From contig DQPL01000098.1 in the NCBI GenBank assembly GCA_015664885.1, forward strand, positions 86,733-150,732: a DNA stretch of 64,000 bases, read 5' to 3'. The translations under genes were made by a program, and so were the position numbers. The DNA is from Gemmatimonadota bacterium (GTDB lineage: Bacteria; Gemmatimonadota; Gemmatimonadetes; Longimicrobiales; Gaopeijiaceae). The notes below the pieces were generated by a model. It was not told the DNA's origin. It worked only from the letters and a program-made list of their open reading frames with translations, and did no database searches. The first letter of the stretch is position 1. Each line of letters begins with the position of its first letter. Below, piece by piece: positions 53,751 to 62,895 of the stretch.

Positions 53751-56333
53751 CTATTCGGGCGCCTCCCGCAGCACCGGTAGCGGAGGCCTCGTCAGCAGGC
53801 TGCGGCTGCCCAGCAGGCCAACGAGGACCGTGAGCGCGGCGACGGTTGCCCAGATCGCGGTGAGCGGCACCACCCGGGGGGCGTAGGCGAGCTCGAATAC
53901 GTTCGGCACGACGACAGCGCCAGCGCCGACCGCCAGGAGCAGGCCGCTCGCGCTCGCCAGTGTGCCGAGCGCCAGATACTCCGCGAATAGCACGGTCAGC
54001 ACTTGTCTACGGCTAGCGCCGAGAATCTTGAGCAACGCGCCCTCACGTAGGCGGTGAACGCGCGACGCGGCAAGCGAGCTTATCAGCACCAGCACACCTG
54101 CGAGGGCGCTGAACGCGCCTAAGAACCCAACCGCCTGACGGACCCGAGAGAGAACGGTGTCGATCGCCTCCTGGACACGTGAGAAGTCGAGCGCGGCCAC
54201 GTTCGGGAACGCCCTGACGAGATCTCGTTGCACCTCAGCCCGAGCACCGGAGTCCTCTAGGCGCGCCACGATCATGATGGTCTGGGGCCCGTCCTCGAGT
54301 CCACCCGGCTCCAGAATAGCGTAGAAGTTAGGTTCCATGCGATTCCAATCCACCCGCCGGAGGTTCGTGAGCACGGACGGGACACGGAATCCAGAAATAT
54401 CCCACGTGATGGTATCGCCGAGAGACACTTTGAGGCTGCGCGCGACCTCCAACTCGAGGGAGAGCCGGGTGAGCCCCCCGGCGTCCACCTCCTGACCGTC
54501 CTCCTCCCCTGGCGTCCCGTCCCACCAGCGACCGTGCACCAACGTCTCCGCGCGCCCGAGCCTTGCACGGTAGCTGTTGCGGTACTCCCGTCTCAGGGCC
54601 CAGGCGTCGGGTCGCCGCTCTCGCACGGTATCGGCGCGCAACTCTTCGGGCGTACGTCCGTTGATCGCCACGATCTTGGATGGGACGAGCGGCGCCACTT
54701 CTGCGTTGCTGCGCACTGGTTCAGGCAGCAGGTCGAGCACCCCCTCGATCTGATCCGTCTGCACGTCGAAGAAGAGGAGGTTCGGTTGCCCCTCGCCGAA
54801 TGATAGCGTGAGGTCCTTACGAATATTGCCCTCCACCTCGACGACGGTGCCGATCACGAACGCCCCGAATCCCAACGCCAGCGTGACCGACACGGTTTGG
54901 TTCTGAGGACGAAACAGGTTCGATACGCCCTGTCGGATGGGGTACGAGGCGCCGCGCGGAAAGAACCGTCGAGTCAAGCGAGTGAGTGACCAACCCACGA
55001 GGGTCAGCACAGCAACCGCGACCGAGAGCGCGCCGGCGAAGCCGAGGCCGAGCTCCGGCTCGGGAGCCTCGATGATGCACAGGACCAAAACGCTTGCCGC
55101 GAGCAACGCGTAGGCGCCGATCGTGAGCGAGTCCGCGCGGCGCCGCGGGGGCTCGAAGTCCTGACGCAGAGCCTGTAGTGGCGGCACGTCCTTCACACTG
55201 AGCAGCGGGATCAACGCGAAGATCACTGCTACCCACACGCCGATCCCCAGACCGGTGAGCGCGGAGCCCATGGAGAAGTGCGTGTCGACCGCGACCGGTA
55301 GAACCTCCTTCAGGACGAAGGGGAGGGTCTCCTGCACTAGGACCCCGAGCGTCACGCCCGCCAGCGATCCCAGTAGTCCCATGGCCCCAGCCTGGATCAT
55401 GTAGGCGAGGAACGCCGTCCACTGACTCGCGCCCATACATCGTAGCACCGCCACTCCAGGTCGCTTCTCGTTCACGTAGACATGGATCGAGCTCGCGACT
55501 CCGATCCCGCCCAACAGGAGCGCCCCCAGCCCCACCAGTGCCAAAAAGCGCCCGAGGAATCGGACCCCGTTGGAGAGGTCTTGCGCCTGTTGTCGCGCAG
55601 TCGTGTAGCGCACCCGTGTTGCTGAGAACACTTGTGAGTATCGGTCCCGGAGTACACCGCGGTCGTCTCGATCCGGCATGCGGAGGAAAACCTCGTAGCG
55701 CGCCAGAGAGCCGGCACCCAGCAATTCCGCACGTGTCATGGCTTCCTGCGAGAGGTACACCTTGGGACCGATCGCGAAATCGAACCCGAGGTCAGTGGGC
55801 AGGTCCGAGACAGTCGCCGCGATGACGAGCCGTACGCCCCCCACCACGAGGGTGTCACCGACCTCGGTGTCGAGCTGCGTCAGAGCAGCCGGATCGACCA
55901 GGACCTCGCCGGGGCCGATGCCCCCGGTCCAATGCCCGGCCGGCTCGGTCGAGACGGTGCCGTAAAAGGGGTAGCTCCCATCCACCGCACGCACCTGCAT
56001 GAGGCGGACAGCGCCCGAGACCGGCGCAAGCACCATGGACCCAGCGGTCGTCACTCGTGCCATCTCGACGCCCGCTCGGCTCAGCGAATCCAGAATGGTG
56101 CTGATGGAGTCCGGAAGCTCTCGGGACGCCCTGAGGCGCGCGTTGGCCCCCATGAGCACGTCCGCCTCCTCCTGAATCGAGCGTGCGACGTCGTCCCGGA
56201 ACGAGTGGATGGAGACCAGCGCTGCTACGCCCAGCGTGATCGATGCCATGTAGACGCCCACACGGCGGAGGCTGTGCCGGCTCTCACGCATCGCGAAACG
56301 CACGGCGAAACCGAGCCGTAGCTTGTTTCTCAA
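53751..56333 (-). CDS. ybbP: YbbP-like ABC transporter permease (FtsX/MacB type)
   Basis: A large 860-residue permease with the duplicated FtsX-type arrangement: an N-terminal helix, an extracytoplasmic domain (DDVARSIQEEADVLMGANARL to about 260), a block of helices, a middle linker region with further helices, a second outer domain and a C-terminal helix block (VLVLISSLAASRVHRLREGALLKILGASRRQVL). It pairs with the ATPase YbbA (4-nt overlap). With tesA opposite, the neighbourhood matches E. coli ybbP-ybbA-tesA. Such systems act on lipids or lipoproteins at the inner membrane. Confidence 0.9.
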   Translation of the reverse strand: MRNKLRLGFAVRFAMRESRHSLRRVGVYMASITLGVAALVSIHSFRDDVARSIQEEADVLMGANARLRASRELPDSISTILDSLSRAGVEMARVTTAGSMVLAPVSGAVRLMQVRAVDGSYPFYGTVSTEPAGHWTGGIGPGEVLVDPAALTQLDTEVGDTLVVGGVRLVIAATVSDLPTDLGFDFAIGPKVYLSQEAMTRAELLGAGSLARYEVFLRMPDRDDRGVLRDRYSQVFSATRVRYTTARQQAQDLSNGVRFLGRFLALVGLGALLLGGIGVASSIHVYVNEKRPGVAVLRCMGASQWTAFLAYMIQAGAMGLLGSLAGVTLGVLVQETLPFVLKEVLPVAVDTHFSMGSALTGLGIGVWVAVIFALIPLLSVKDVPPLQALRQDFEPPRRRADSLTIGAYALLAASVLVLCIIEAPEPELGLGFAGALSVAVAVLTLVGWSLTRLTRRFFPRGASYPIRQGVSNLFRPQNQTVSVTLALGFGAFVIGTVVEVEGNIRKDLTLSFGEGQPNLLFFDVQTDQIEGVLDLLPEPVRSNAEVAPLVPSKIVAINGRTPEELRADTVRERRPDAWALRREYRNSYRARLGRAETLVHGRWWDGTPGEEDGQEVDAGGLTRLSLELEVARSLKVSLGDTITWDISGFRVPSVLTNLRRVDWNRMEPNFYAILEPGGLEDGPQTIMIVARLEDSGARAEVQRDLVRAFPNVAALDFSRVQEAIDTVLSRVRQAVGFLGAFSALAGVLVLISSLAASRVHRLREGALLKILGASRRQVLTVLFAEYLALGTLASASGLLLAVGAGAVVVPNVFELAYAPRVVPLTAIWATVAALTVLVGLLGSRSLLTRPPLPVLREAPE

Positions 56334-57016
56334 GCTGGCTGCCCAGCCCGATCGGAAACGATCCGACCTCCGGCGAGCGACACGATTCGGTGTGCGCGCG
56401 CCGCGAGCGAGAGGTCGTGCGTCACCATGACGAGCGTCGTGCGCGCATCGCGATTCAACTCTTCGAGCATCTCGACGATGCCTTCGCCCGTCTCCTGGTC
56501 GAGATTCCCTGTCGGCTCGTCCGCGAACAGGATCTTCGGGCGATTGGCGAAGGCTCGCGCCAAGGCTACTCTTTGCTGTTCTCCGCCGGAGAGCTGAGCC
56601 GGAAAGTGGTCGAGCCGGTCACCTAGGCCCACGCGCTCCAGGAGGGCCGTAGCCTCGCCTGTGAGCCCCTTGGCGGTGCCTCGGAGCTCCAGCGGCACCA
56701 AGACGTTCTCGAGCGCGGTCAGCGTCGGGAGCAGGTAAAACGTTTGAAATACGAACCCGACCCGCTGGAGACGAAACTCGGCTCGACCGTCTTCGGTGAG
56801 CGCGAAAATGTCTTCGCCGTCGAGGTAGACGCGGCCACGCGTCGGCTCGTCGAGTCCGGCCAGAAGGCCCAGAAGGGTCGTCTTGCCGCTACCCGAGGGA
56901 CCGACGACGGCTACGAAAGACTCGGCCTCGACTTCGAGATCGATGGAGGTCAGCACCGGCAAGGGCCGCCCTCCGCTCATGTAGGTTTTTTCGAGGCCCT
57001 GGGCCACGATCATCAT
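56330..57016 (-). CDS. ybbA: YbbA-like ABC transporter ATP-binding protein
   Basis: A 228-residue ATPase of the LolD/MacB class: Walker A GPSGSGKTTLLGLLAGLDEP, Q-loop FVFQTFYLLPTLTALEN, signature LSGGEQQRVALARAFANRP and Walker B KILFADEPTGNLDQETG. It drives YbbP. Its ATG (57014-57016) touches the ATG of tesA on the other strand with no base between them. Confidence 0.95.
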   Translation of the reverse strand: MMIVAQGLEKTYMSGGRPLPVLTSIDLEVEAESFVAVVGPSGSGKTTLLGLLAGLDEPTRGRVYLDGEDIFALTEDGRAEFRLQRVGFVFQTFYLLPTLTALENVLVPLELRGTAKGLTGEATALLERVGLGDRLDHFPAQLSGGEQQRVALARAFANRPKILFADEPTGNLDQETGEGIVEMLEELNRDARTTLVMVTHDLSLAARAHRIVSLAGGRIVSDRAGQPA

Positions 57017-57724
57017 ATGCGACGCTTCCTCTTCATCATCTCGATGCTGGCGTGTGCCACGTGTGCGCAGCCCGAAGACCCGGCTTCCGCGGCCCCGGAT
57101 GTCGGGGGAGCCGTCTCTCTGCCGGCACCGGAAGAGGCGTCGCCCGCAGACGAGCGACCACCCGTCGTCTTTCTCGGCACGAGCCTCACAGCCGGACTCG
57201 GTCTACTCAGCGACGACGATAGCTACGTCGCCCGCCTTGCGGAACTGGCCGATTCGGCAGGCTTGCCGTTCCGGGCGGTGAACGCCGGCGTTTCCGGAGA
57301 GACGAGCGCGGGCGGCCTGCGCCGGCTGGATTGGGTGTTGCGCCAACCGCTCGCAGTGCTCGTTCTGGAGCTCGGCGCCAACGACGGCCTTCGCGGTCAT
57401 GATCCTGACATGCTCGAAGACAACCTGCGAACGATCATCGACCGTACGCGAGCGCGGCACCCCGGCTCACGCGTGGTGATCGCCGGCATGCAGGCACCAA
57501 CGAATCTCGGGAAGGCATACACCGATAGATTCCGGGCCATCTTTCCGACCGTGGCCGAGGCCACCGGTTCGGCACTCATCCCTTTTCTGCTCGAGGGCGT
57601 CGCTGGAGTCCCCGAGCTCAACCAGGACGATCGAATCCATCCCACTGCTGAGGGCCACGAGCTCGTGGCACGGAATGTCTGGGCTGTGCTCGAGGGCGTC
57701 TTGCAGGAGCTGGAAAGCCGATGA
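57017..57724 (+). CDS. tesA: TesA-like GDSL esterase/lysophospholipase, lipoprotein
   Basis: SGNH-hydrolase of 235 residues. A lipoprotein signal (MRRFLFIISMLAC) replaces the plain signal of E. coli TesA. Catalytic blocks: Ser in VVFLGTSLTAGLGL, Gly in NAGVSGETS, Asn in LELGANDGLRG and Asp/His in DDRIHPTAEGH. It hydrolyses acyl esters or thioesters in the periplasm. ATG 57017 abuts the divergent ybbA start; a longer frame upstream is antisense to ybbA. The next gene overlaps by 4 nt. Confidence 0.92.
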   Translation: MRRFLFIISMLACATCAQPEDPASAAPDVGGAVSLPAPEEASPADERPPVVFLGTSLTAGLGLLSDDDSYVARLAELADSAGLPFRAVNAGVSGETSAGGLRRLDWVLRQPLAVLVLELGANDGLRGHDPDMLEDNLRTIIDRTRARHPGSRVVIAGMQAPTNLGKAYTDRFRAIFPTVAEATGSALIPFLLEGVAGVPELNQDDRIHPTAEGHELVARNVWAVLEGVLQELESR

Positions 57725-58329
57725 GCGACAGCCCCTTCAGCTTCGGCACTAAGATCCTCGGAACCGGCGCGCTGATCCTCTTCTCGCTGCTCGGGCTCGG
57801 AGTCGTGCTCCCGGCCACCTGGGAGGCTGAGGCGACCATACTGCTGCCGACAACAGCCGACGCCGCTTTTCCCTACCTCGACTCTCCGAAGGGTTGGCTT
57901 GCCTGGACGCCGTGGCCGGACAGCAGCACGCTCTCGGGGCCCGCGAGAGGCGCGGGGGCGACGATGAGCTGGGATGATCCGGAATTCGGAAGCGGGGTCT
58001 TTACGATCGTACAAGCCGACGCCCCCAGGCACGTGACCTACAGAGTCGAGGTCAACGACGGCAGGATGTCGACCGACGGCACGCTGGAATTGAATCCAGA
58101 GGGCGCGGGAACGCGTGTGCGCTGGCGCGAAGAAGGCGACCTGGGCCGCAATCCCCTCATGGGCTACTGGGCGCTCTCCATGGATGGTGCGCAGAGCGAC
58201 GAACTGCAGAAGAGCCTGGATCGCCTGGTGCTACTGCTCGTCGACTCCGCCGGATCAGTTGCTGCCGATTCGAGCGCGGCTGTCGAGTCGACCGCGGTGC
58301 CCGACTCTACTGATTACGAGCCCAGTTGA
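57721..58329 (+). CDS. SRPBCC-family protein with N-terminal membrane helix
   Basis: 202 residues: one N-terminal helix (LGTGALILFSLLGLGVVLP), an SRPBCC/polyketide-cyclase-like domain (ATILLPTTADAAFPYLDSPKGWLAWTPW, VTYRVEVNDGRMSTDGTLEL, GTRVRWREEGDLG) and a short Ser/Ala/Asp tail. Such domains bind hydrophobic ligands. Coupled to tesA by ATGA, which suggests lipid handling. The last 23 nt overlap the convergent rho gene. Confidence 0.8.
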   Translation: MSDSPFSFGTKILGTGALILFSLLGLGVVLPATWEAEATILLPTTADAAFPYLDSPKGWLAWTPWPDSSTLSGPARGAGATMSWDDPEFGSGVFTIVQADAPRHVTYRVEVNDGRMSTDGTLELNPEGAGTRVRWREEGDLGRNPLMGYWALSMDGAQSDELQKSLDRLVLLLVDSAGSVAADSSAAVESTAVPDSTDYEPS

Positions 58330-59614
58330 TGAGGTCCCGATTCGTCTCCGTCTTCTTCATGGCACCCAGCAACTCCATCATTCCGTCCGCGGGGCCAGCT
58401 CCGCCGAGCTGACGGCGCATGGCGTGTGACAGCCAGAGCGCGTCCTCGTCGAGCAACAGCTCCTCCTTCCGCGTGGCGGAAAGCGGCAGGTCGATCGCCG
58501 GGTAGATTCGGCGGTCAGCCAGCTCCCGCGACAGAACCAGTTCGCTGTTTCCGGTACCCTTGAATTCCTCGAAAATGACCTGGTCCATACGAGACCCGGT
58601 GTCCACGAGCGCCGTCGCGATGATCGTCAGCGATCCGCCGCCCTGAGTGTCCGAAATCTTGCGGGCGCTGCCCAGGAAGCGCTTGGGCCTCTCGAGCGAG
58701 TTGGCGTCCAGTCCACCGGACATGGTGCGTCCGCTACCGCCCTTGATGGTGTTGTGTGCGCGAGCCAAACGTGTGATCGAGTCGAGAATGATGACGACGT
58801 CCTCACCTTGTTCCACGCGACGACGCGCACGCTCCAGCGTGATCTCGGCTACCTGCACATGCCGCTCCGCCGGCTGGTCGAACGTGGAAGCGACCACTTC
58901 CCCAAATCCGCACTGCTCCATCTCGGTGACTTCCTCGGGGCGTTCGTCCACCAAGAGGATGATCAGATGGCATTCGGGATTGTTTGCAACGATGCCTTGG
59001 GCCACGGCCTGGAGAATGGTGGTCTTTCCGGCCTTGGCCGGCGCCACGATCATCGCGCGCTGTCCCTTGCCAAGCGGACAGATGAGATCGATGACCCGGT
59101 TGGTATAGTCTGGCTGACCGAGCATCGTTCGCCCGCATTCGAGCACGAGCTGCTCAGTCGGGTGCGTAGCACTAAGCCGCTGGAACTCGGGGCGCGTAGC
59201 CATGTCCTCCGGCGGCCTGTCGTTGACGCGCTGCAGATGCGCGAGCGGCGGGCTCTTTCCGTTTCGAGCCTGCCCGACGATACCCACCAGCTCGTCTCCG
59301 GTACGGAGGCCGAACTTCTGGATCATGCGGGAGCCCACGTAGATGTCGTCGTTGCCGGGGGTATACCCGGACTCCCGACGCCGAACGAAGCCGGAGCCGC
59401 TACCCAGAACCTCGAGCAGGCCTAAAGGTCTCGACTCTGCTTCTAGTTCTGCAGGATCATCGGGGACTTGTGCGAGGAGTTCCTGTTCCGTCGGCTCGTG
59501 CTGTCGTTCCTGACCTGGCGAACGACGACGGCGACGGCCACGGCGGCGGCGCTTGTTGCGCTGCGGCTTGTTACGGTCTCCCTCGCCCTGTGGTTTCTCT
59601 GGCGATTCGGGCAC
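58307..59614 (-). CDS. rho: Transcription termination factor Rho
   Basis: Hexameric RNA helicase that terminates transcription. 435 residues from GTG 59614: an unusual Arg-rich N-terminus ([15 protein letters not shown]), the CSD-like primary RNA site ([34 protein letters not shown]), Walker [17 protein letters not shown], catalytic ELIVLL-type strand [16 protein letters not shown], Walker [15 protein letters not shown], the Q-loop region [19 protein letters not shown] and [24 protein letters not shown]. The RHO-N helical domain is shortened and replaced by the basic stretch. Confidence 0.97.
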   Translation of the reverse strand: MPESPEKPQGEGDRNKPQRNKRRRRGRRRRRSPGQERQHEPTEQELLAQVPDDPAELEAESRPLGLLEVLGSGSGFVRRRESGYTPGNDDIYVGSRMIQKFGLRTGDELVGIVGQARNGKSPPLAHLQRVNDRPPEDMATRPEFQRLSATHPTEQLVLECGRTMLGQPDYTNRVIDLICPLGKGQRAMIVAPAKAGKTTILQAVAQGIVANNPECHLIILLVDERPEEVTEMEQCGFGEVVASTFDQPAERHVQVAEITLERARRRVEQGEDVVIILDSITRLARAHNTIKGGSGRTMSGGLDANSLERPKRFLGSARKISDTQGGGSLTIIATALVDTGSRMDQVIFEEFKGTGNSELVLSRELADRRIYPAIDLPLSATRKEELLLDEDALWLSHAMRRQLGGAGPADGMMELLGAMKKTETNRDLINWARNQ

Positions 59615-59681
59615 GTCTCAACCCATGTTGCGGGGTTCAACATCCGATTCGAGACTACTGCTCACGGATGTCCTTGAAGTA

Positions 59682-59700
59682 ACTCCGTATAAAACGGAGT
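59682..59700. repeat. Inverted repeat in the rho upstream region
   Basis: ACTCCGT, loop ATAAA, ACGGAGT: a perfect 7-bp inverted repeat about 70 nt upstream of the rho start and 140 nt upstream of the divergent aminotransferase-like gene. It may be an operator or an RNA hairpin in the rho leader; no T-run follows. Confidence 0.45.
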
Positions 59701-59838
59701 CGTGGACTTGTCCTCTCCAGGCGGCCAGGGGGCCGCTCTGGCGCCGACGCAAAAGCATCGACCGGACCCCAACAATCTTCCATCATCGACGCCTTGTAGC
59801 AAGGCGGTCGTGAAAATCACATACCCGGGAGGACTCGA

Positions 59839-61137
59839 ATGACTGATACGTGCTCGAGCCGTCGAGGGTTTCTCAAGGCCCTCGCGATGGGCGCCGTGGG
59901 GGCTCCGATCCTAGGCCGCGCGCAAGCACTGGAGGCCGCGCTCACGTCGTCGCTGGATGGTCTCTCGTTTCGAGCCGACAGCGTATCAGCGGTGCGCAGG
60001 CTACGCGACCAGTACCTGCTCTCTCCCGACCTGATCTACTTGAACCACGCGTCGATCGGGACGGTGCCGCGCCCTGTGGTGGACGCGCACATCGGCTATC
60101 TCGAGCTCTGTGAGACGCACCCTTCGCTCTACGTGTGGGGCGATGTTTGGCGGGTGCTCGCGGAGGGAGTACGCGCCCAGGCTGCGGCACTTTTGAAGTG
60201 CGAGGCGGATGACCTTGCGATCACGCACAACACCACCGAGGGATTCAACGTTCTTGCGCACGGGCTCCCGCTGTCCGCCGGCGACGAGGTCCTCTTCAGC
60301 TCAATCAACCACGCGGGGGCCGCGGTCGCCTGGGACACTCTGGCTGAGCGTCGTGGCTTCACGGTGCGTCGCTTCCCCTTCCCGGTGGAGCGAGGCGCCG
60401 AGCTAACGCAAGAGGAGCTCGTCGCCCTGCACGTCCAGGCGGTGAGGCCCGAGACCCGGGTCCTGGTGATCCCACACGTAGACAACATGATCGGGCTTCG
60501 TCATCCCGTGCGTGAGATCGCCGCCGCCGTCCGCGACCGCGGCGTTGAGTACGTGTTCGTCGACGGCGCCCAGTCGGTTGGCATGATCCCTGTGGATATC
60601 GGTTCGGCCGGCGTGGACGCTTATGCCATGAGCCCACACAAGTGGGTGCAGTCCCCGAAGGGGCTCGGCCTGCTCTACGTCTCGGAGGCGCTGAGAAGCC
60701 AGCTCCCCCGAATGTGGCACAAGACGGCAGAGTCGAGGATGGACGGCACCGCCCGCGACTACGAGGACTACTCGACGCGGGCGTGGCCCGCGGTGGTGGC
60801 CTTGGGAGATGCACTGGCGTTCCAAGCCGCACTGGGGGCCGCTGAGAAGGACCGGCGATACCGCGCGCTCTGGCGCCGCGTGCGCGACCGCGTGGACTCT
60901 GAGGCGTCCCTTGCCTGGCGTTCCCCGGTTACCTGGTCGCTTTCGTCGGTGATCATGGCGGTCGAAGTCGTGGGGCGCCCGGCGCCCGAGCTGGGCCCTG
61001 AGTTGCTCGAAACCGAGGGGGCAGTCGTGCGATCTTTCGGTGGCGGACTTAACTCACTTAGGGTTTCACCGAATCTCATGACGAGCGAGGAGGAGCTCGA
61101 TCGCTTCCTGGACGCGCTAGCAGCCCGTGGGGCTTGA
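59839..61137 (+). CDS. Tat-exported class V aminotransferase-fold protein, second copy
   Basis: 432 residues; twin-arginine signal SSRRGFLKALAMGAVGAPIL, then a class V aminotransferase fold with LIYLNHASIGTVPRPVVDAH, ITHNTTEGFNVLAHGL, SINHAGAAVAWD, VFVDGAQSVGMIPVD and the PLP lysine K268 in MSPHKWVQSPKGLGLLYV. ATG 59839 has GGGAGGA upstream. Same architecture as the gene at 3947. The presence of two exported PLP enzymes in one window is unusual; the substrate is unknown. Confidence 0.87.
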   Translation: MTDTCSSRRGFLKALAMGAVGAPILGRAQALEAALTSSLDGLSFRADSVSAVRRLRDQYLLSPDLIYLNHASIGTVPRPVVDAHIGYLELCETHPSLYVWGDVWRVLAEGVRAQAAALLKCEADDLAITHNTTEGFNVLAHGLPLSAGDEVLFSSINHAGAAVAWDTLAERRGFTVRRFPFPVERGAELTQEELVALHVQAVRPETRVLVIPHVDNMIGLRHPVREIAAAVRDRGVEYVFVDGAQSVGMIPVDIGSAGVDAYAMSPHKWVQSPKGLGLLYVSEALRSQLPRMWHKTAESRMDGTARDYEDYSTRAWPAVVALGDALAFQAALGAAEKDRRYRALWRRVRDRVDSEASLAWRSPVTWSLSSVIMAVEVVGRPAPELGPELLETEGAVVRSFGGGLNSLRVSPNLMTSEEELDRFLDALAARGA

Positions 61138-61229
61138 ACTTTTTCGGTGTCCTATGCTTCGCGCTGGGTGTCCCAGGGCCGGGACAGCTACGACTTTGTG
61201 GCAACACGTGAGATCGTGCGTGTAAGTAG

Positions 61230-61257
61230 TTGTGACACCGGCACTTAGGGGTATTAG
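61230..61257 (+). promoter_or_regulatory. Possible promoter of the repeat-rich exported protein
   Basis: TTGTGA (61230-61235), 16-nt spacer, TATTAG (61252-61257), about 60 nt upstream of GTG 61317. Similarity to the consensus is moderate, and no other candidate in the 179-nt gap is better. Confidence 0.3.
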
Positions 61258-61316
61258 TACATCGTGGCATGCCCCGTGCATTGTTCGGGGGTGTCTTATT
61301 TGATGGGAGGGATACC

Positions 61317-62894
61317 GTGCGTACCCCCACTAGAGTGACACTCGTTCTCGCAGCCTTGGCCGCCTTTTCGGCCAACGAGGCCCGTGGGCAGGCTCATCTG
61401 TCGCTCTCGGTCGGTGTCGGCCCGTTATTCACCGGCGTCAGCTTCGGCATTAGTGGAGGTCACTACGCGCCCGGCTCAGTGTTCGCAGGATCGGTGCTGG
61501 GGTTTGGCCACCGCTCCCCGTACAACGACTACGCCTACGGTCTCTACTCCGAGTCGTACGACGGCTGGGACCGAGGCTACCACGGAAATCAGTCCTCCTA
61601 TTCCTGCTGGGATTACTACTGGGACAGCTACTGGGACTCCTACGCCGACTGGTTCTACGACTGCGTAGCGTACAGGCCCTGGCGGTACAATTCCTTCCGC
61701 ACTCGCAGCTGGTTTGGTCGGAGGGGCGGGCACTGGGGCCTCGGCAGCACGTTCGTATTCTTGCGCGACCCCTTCTCGAATCCCTGGGGGCCTTATTGGG
61801 ACTACGACCCCTGGGGCGGTTATTGGGGCGGTAGTCACTGGGGCGGTGGTTATTTGGACAGCTACTATGGCGGGTACGGCGGCTATGGTGGGTACTACGG
61901 CGGCTACTACGGTGGCGGCCGCACCCCGGTAGTCCTCAATCGCCCTTCGCCCCTGCTCGGCGGCGGTTACAAGGAGAATCCTCGGACAGCTACCGGCCGA
62001 GCGGGCGCGCGACGTCGGGGGACTACAACGACTGCCGCTACCCCCGCGCAAACTCCGGCACGAGCCGGAACCGATACGGGCAGGCGGGCTCGCCCCTCCA
62101 GCGTGCCCGGAGCGGATCGCGCAGGCACGAGGAACGCTCGGCCCCCCTCCAGCGTGCCAGCGGCGGCTCGCCCAGGCACAAGAACTGCTCGACCTGGCGG
62201 TGCGGCGGTGGCGCCACCTCGACGGGCAGGTGGCACTTTGGCCGCCGGCCGGCCTTCGGGCCGTCTCACGGGGCGTACCGGCACTCGTGCGGCGACGCCC
62301 AGGCAGGGCGCGGGGTCCCGACGGCCATCGACGCCAACGCTCGACGGCGTCCGTCCGTCGACGCGCTCTGGAGACACATCAACGCGTTCTCGGCAGTCTT
62401 CTCGACTGCCGTCTCGCAATCCCGTCGTGCGTCCCCGTACCACACGCTCTTCGTCGCCCCGCGCGAGCTCTGGCAACACCGGCCGTTCCGGCACGAGGGC
62501 GACTCCGGGCAGGGCCCCGTCGACGCGGCGGGCGCCCACGCGGACACCGACCGCTCGGTCGGCGCCGTCCAGAACCCCCACGACGCGCTCGGCCGCCCCG
62601 TCGCGTGGAAGCACGCGGTCAGCACCCTCTCGTGCACCCAGCACGAGGTCGGCGCCGTCCAGGGGTTCCAGCACGCGGTCAGCACCCTCTCGTGCACCTA
62701 GCACAAGGTCGGCGCCGTCTCGGGCTCCCCGCACGAGGTCAGCACCGTCGCGCGCACCCAGCACGAGATCGGCACCGTCTCGCGCACCCAGCACCAGGTC
62801 GGCACCGCGGTCAGCTCCGCGCGCACAGGCGAAGCCGCCATCGAGATCGTCACGGGGGACCTCCAGCCGCCCCACGCGCCGGCGCGGCGGCTGA
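61317..62894 (+). CDS. Exported Tyr/Gly/Trp-rich then Arg/Ser/Pro-rich repeat protein
   Basis: 525 residues from GTG 61317, preceded by GGAGGG; ATG 61269 in frame lacks a ribosome site. A signal peptide (TRVTLVLAALAAFSA, cleavage near ARGQA) is followed by a beta-like segment (LSLSVGVGPLFTGVSFGI), a region packed with Tyr, Trp, Asp and Gly (DYYWDSYWDSYADWFYD, YYGGYGGYGGYYGGYYGGG, about residues 65-200) and a 300-residue tail made almost only of Arg, Ser, Thr, Pro, Ala and Gly with ten-residue tandem repeats (STRSAPSRAP). Probably disordered, very basic, extracellular. No family recognised; an adhesive, matrix or polyanion-binding role is conjecture. Confidence 0.65.
   Translation: MRTPTRVTLVLAALAAFSANEARGQAHLSLSVGVGPLFTGVSFGISGGHYAPGSVFAGSVLGFGHRSPYNDYAYGLYSESYDGWDRGYHGNQSSYSCWDYYWDSYWDSYADWFYDCVAYRPWRYNSFRTRSWFGRRGGHWGLGSTFVFLRDPFSNPWGPYWDYDPWGGYWGGSHWGGGYLDSYYGGYGGYGGYYGGYYGGGRTPVVLNRPSPLLGGGYKENPRTATGRAGARRRGTTTTAATPAQTPARAGTDTGRRARPSSVPGADRAGTRNARPPSSVPAAARPGTRTARPGGAAVAPPRRAGGTLAAGRPSGRLTGRTGTRAATPRQGAGSRRPSTPTLDGVRPSTRSGDTSTRSRQSSRLPSRNPVVRPRTTRSSSPRASSGNTGRSGTRATPGRAPSTRRAPTRTPTARSAPSRTPTTRSAAPSRGSTRSAPSRAPSTRSAPSRGSSTRSAPSRAPSTRSAPSRAPRTRSAPSRAPSTRSAPSRAPSTRSAPRSAPRAQAKPPSRSSRGTSSRPTRRRGG
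62551..62807 (+). repeat. 30-bp tandem repeat coding for STRSAPSRAP
   Basis: About eight and a half units of 30 bp in register with the reading frame, consensus near GCACGAGGTCGGCACCGTCT plus CGCGCACCCA. Units from 62611 to 62790 are clearest; 62551-62610 are degenerate. Differences are mostly single bases, so copies arose by duplication and then drifted. There are no spacers, so it is not a CRISPR array. Confidence 0.85.
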
Positions 62895-62895
62895 G

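Noticed and set aside
62551..62807. Possible CRISPR array
   Set aside because: The 30-bp units are directly adjacent without spacers and keep the coding frame.
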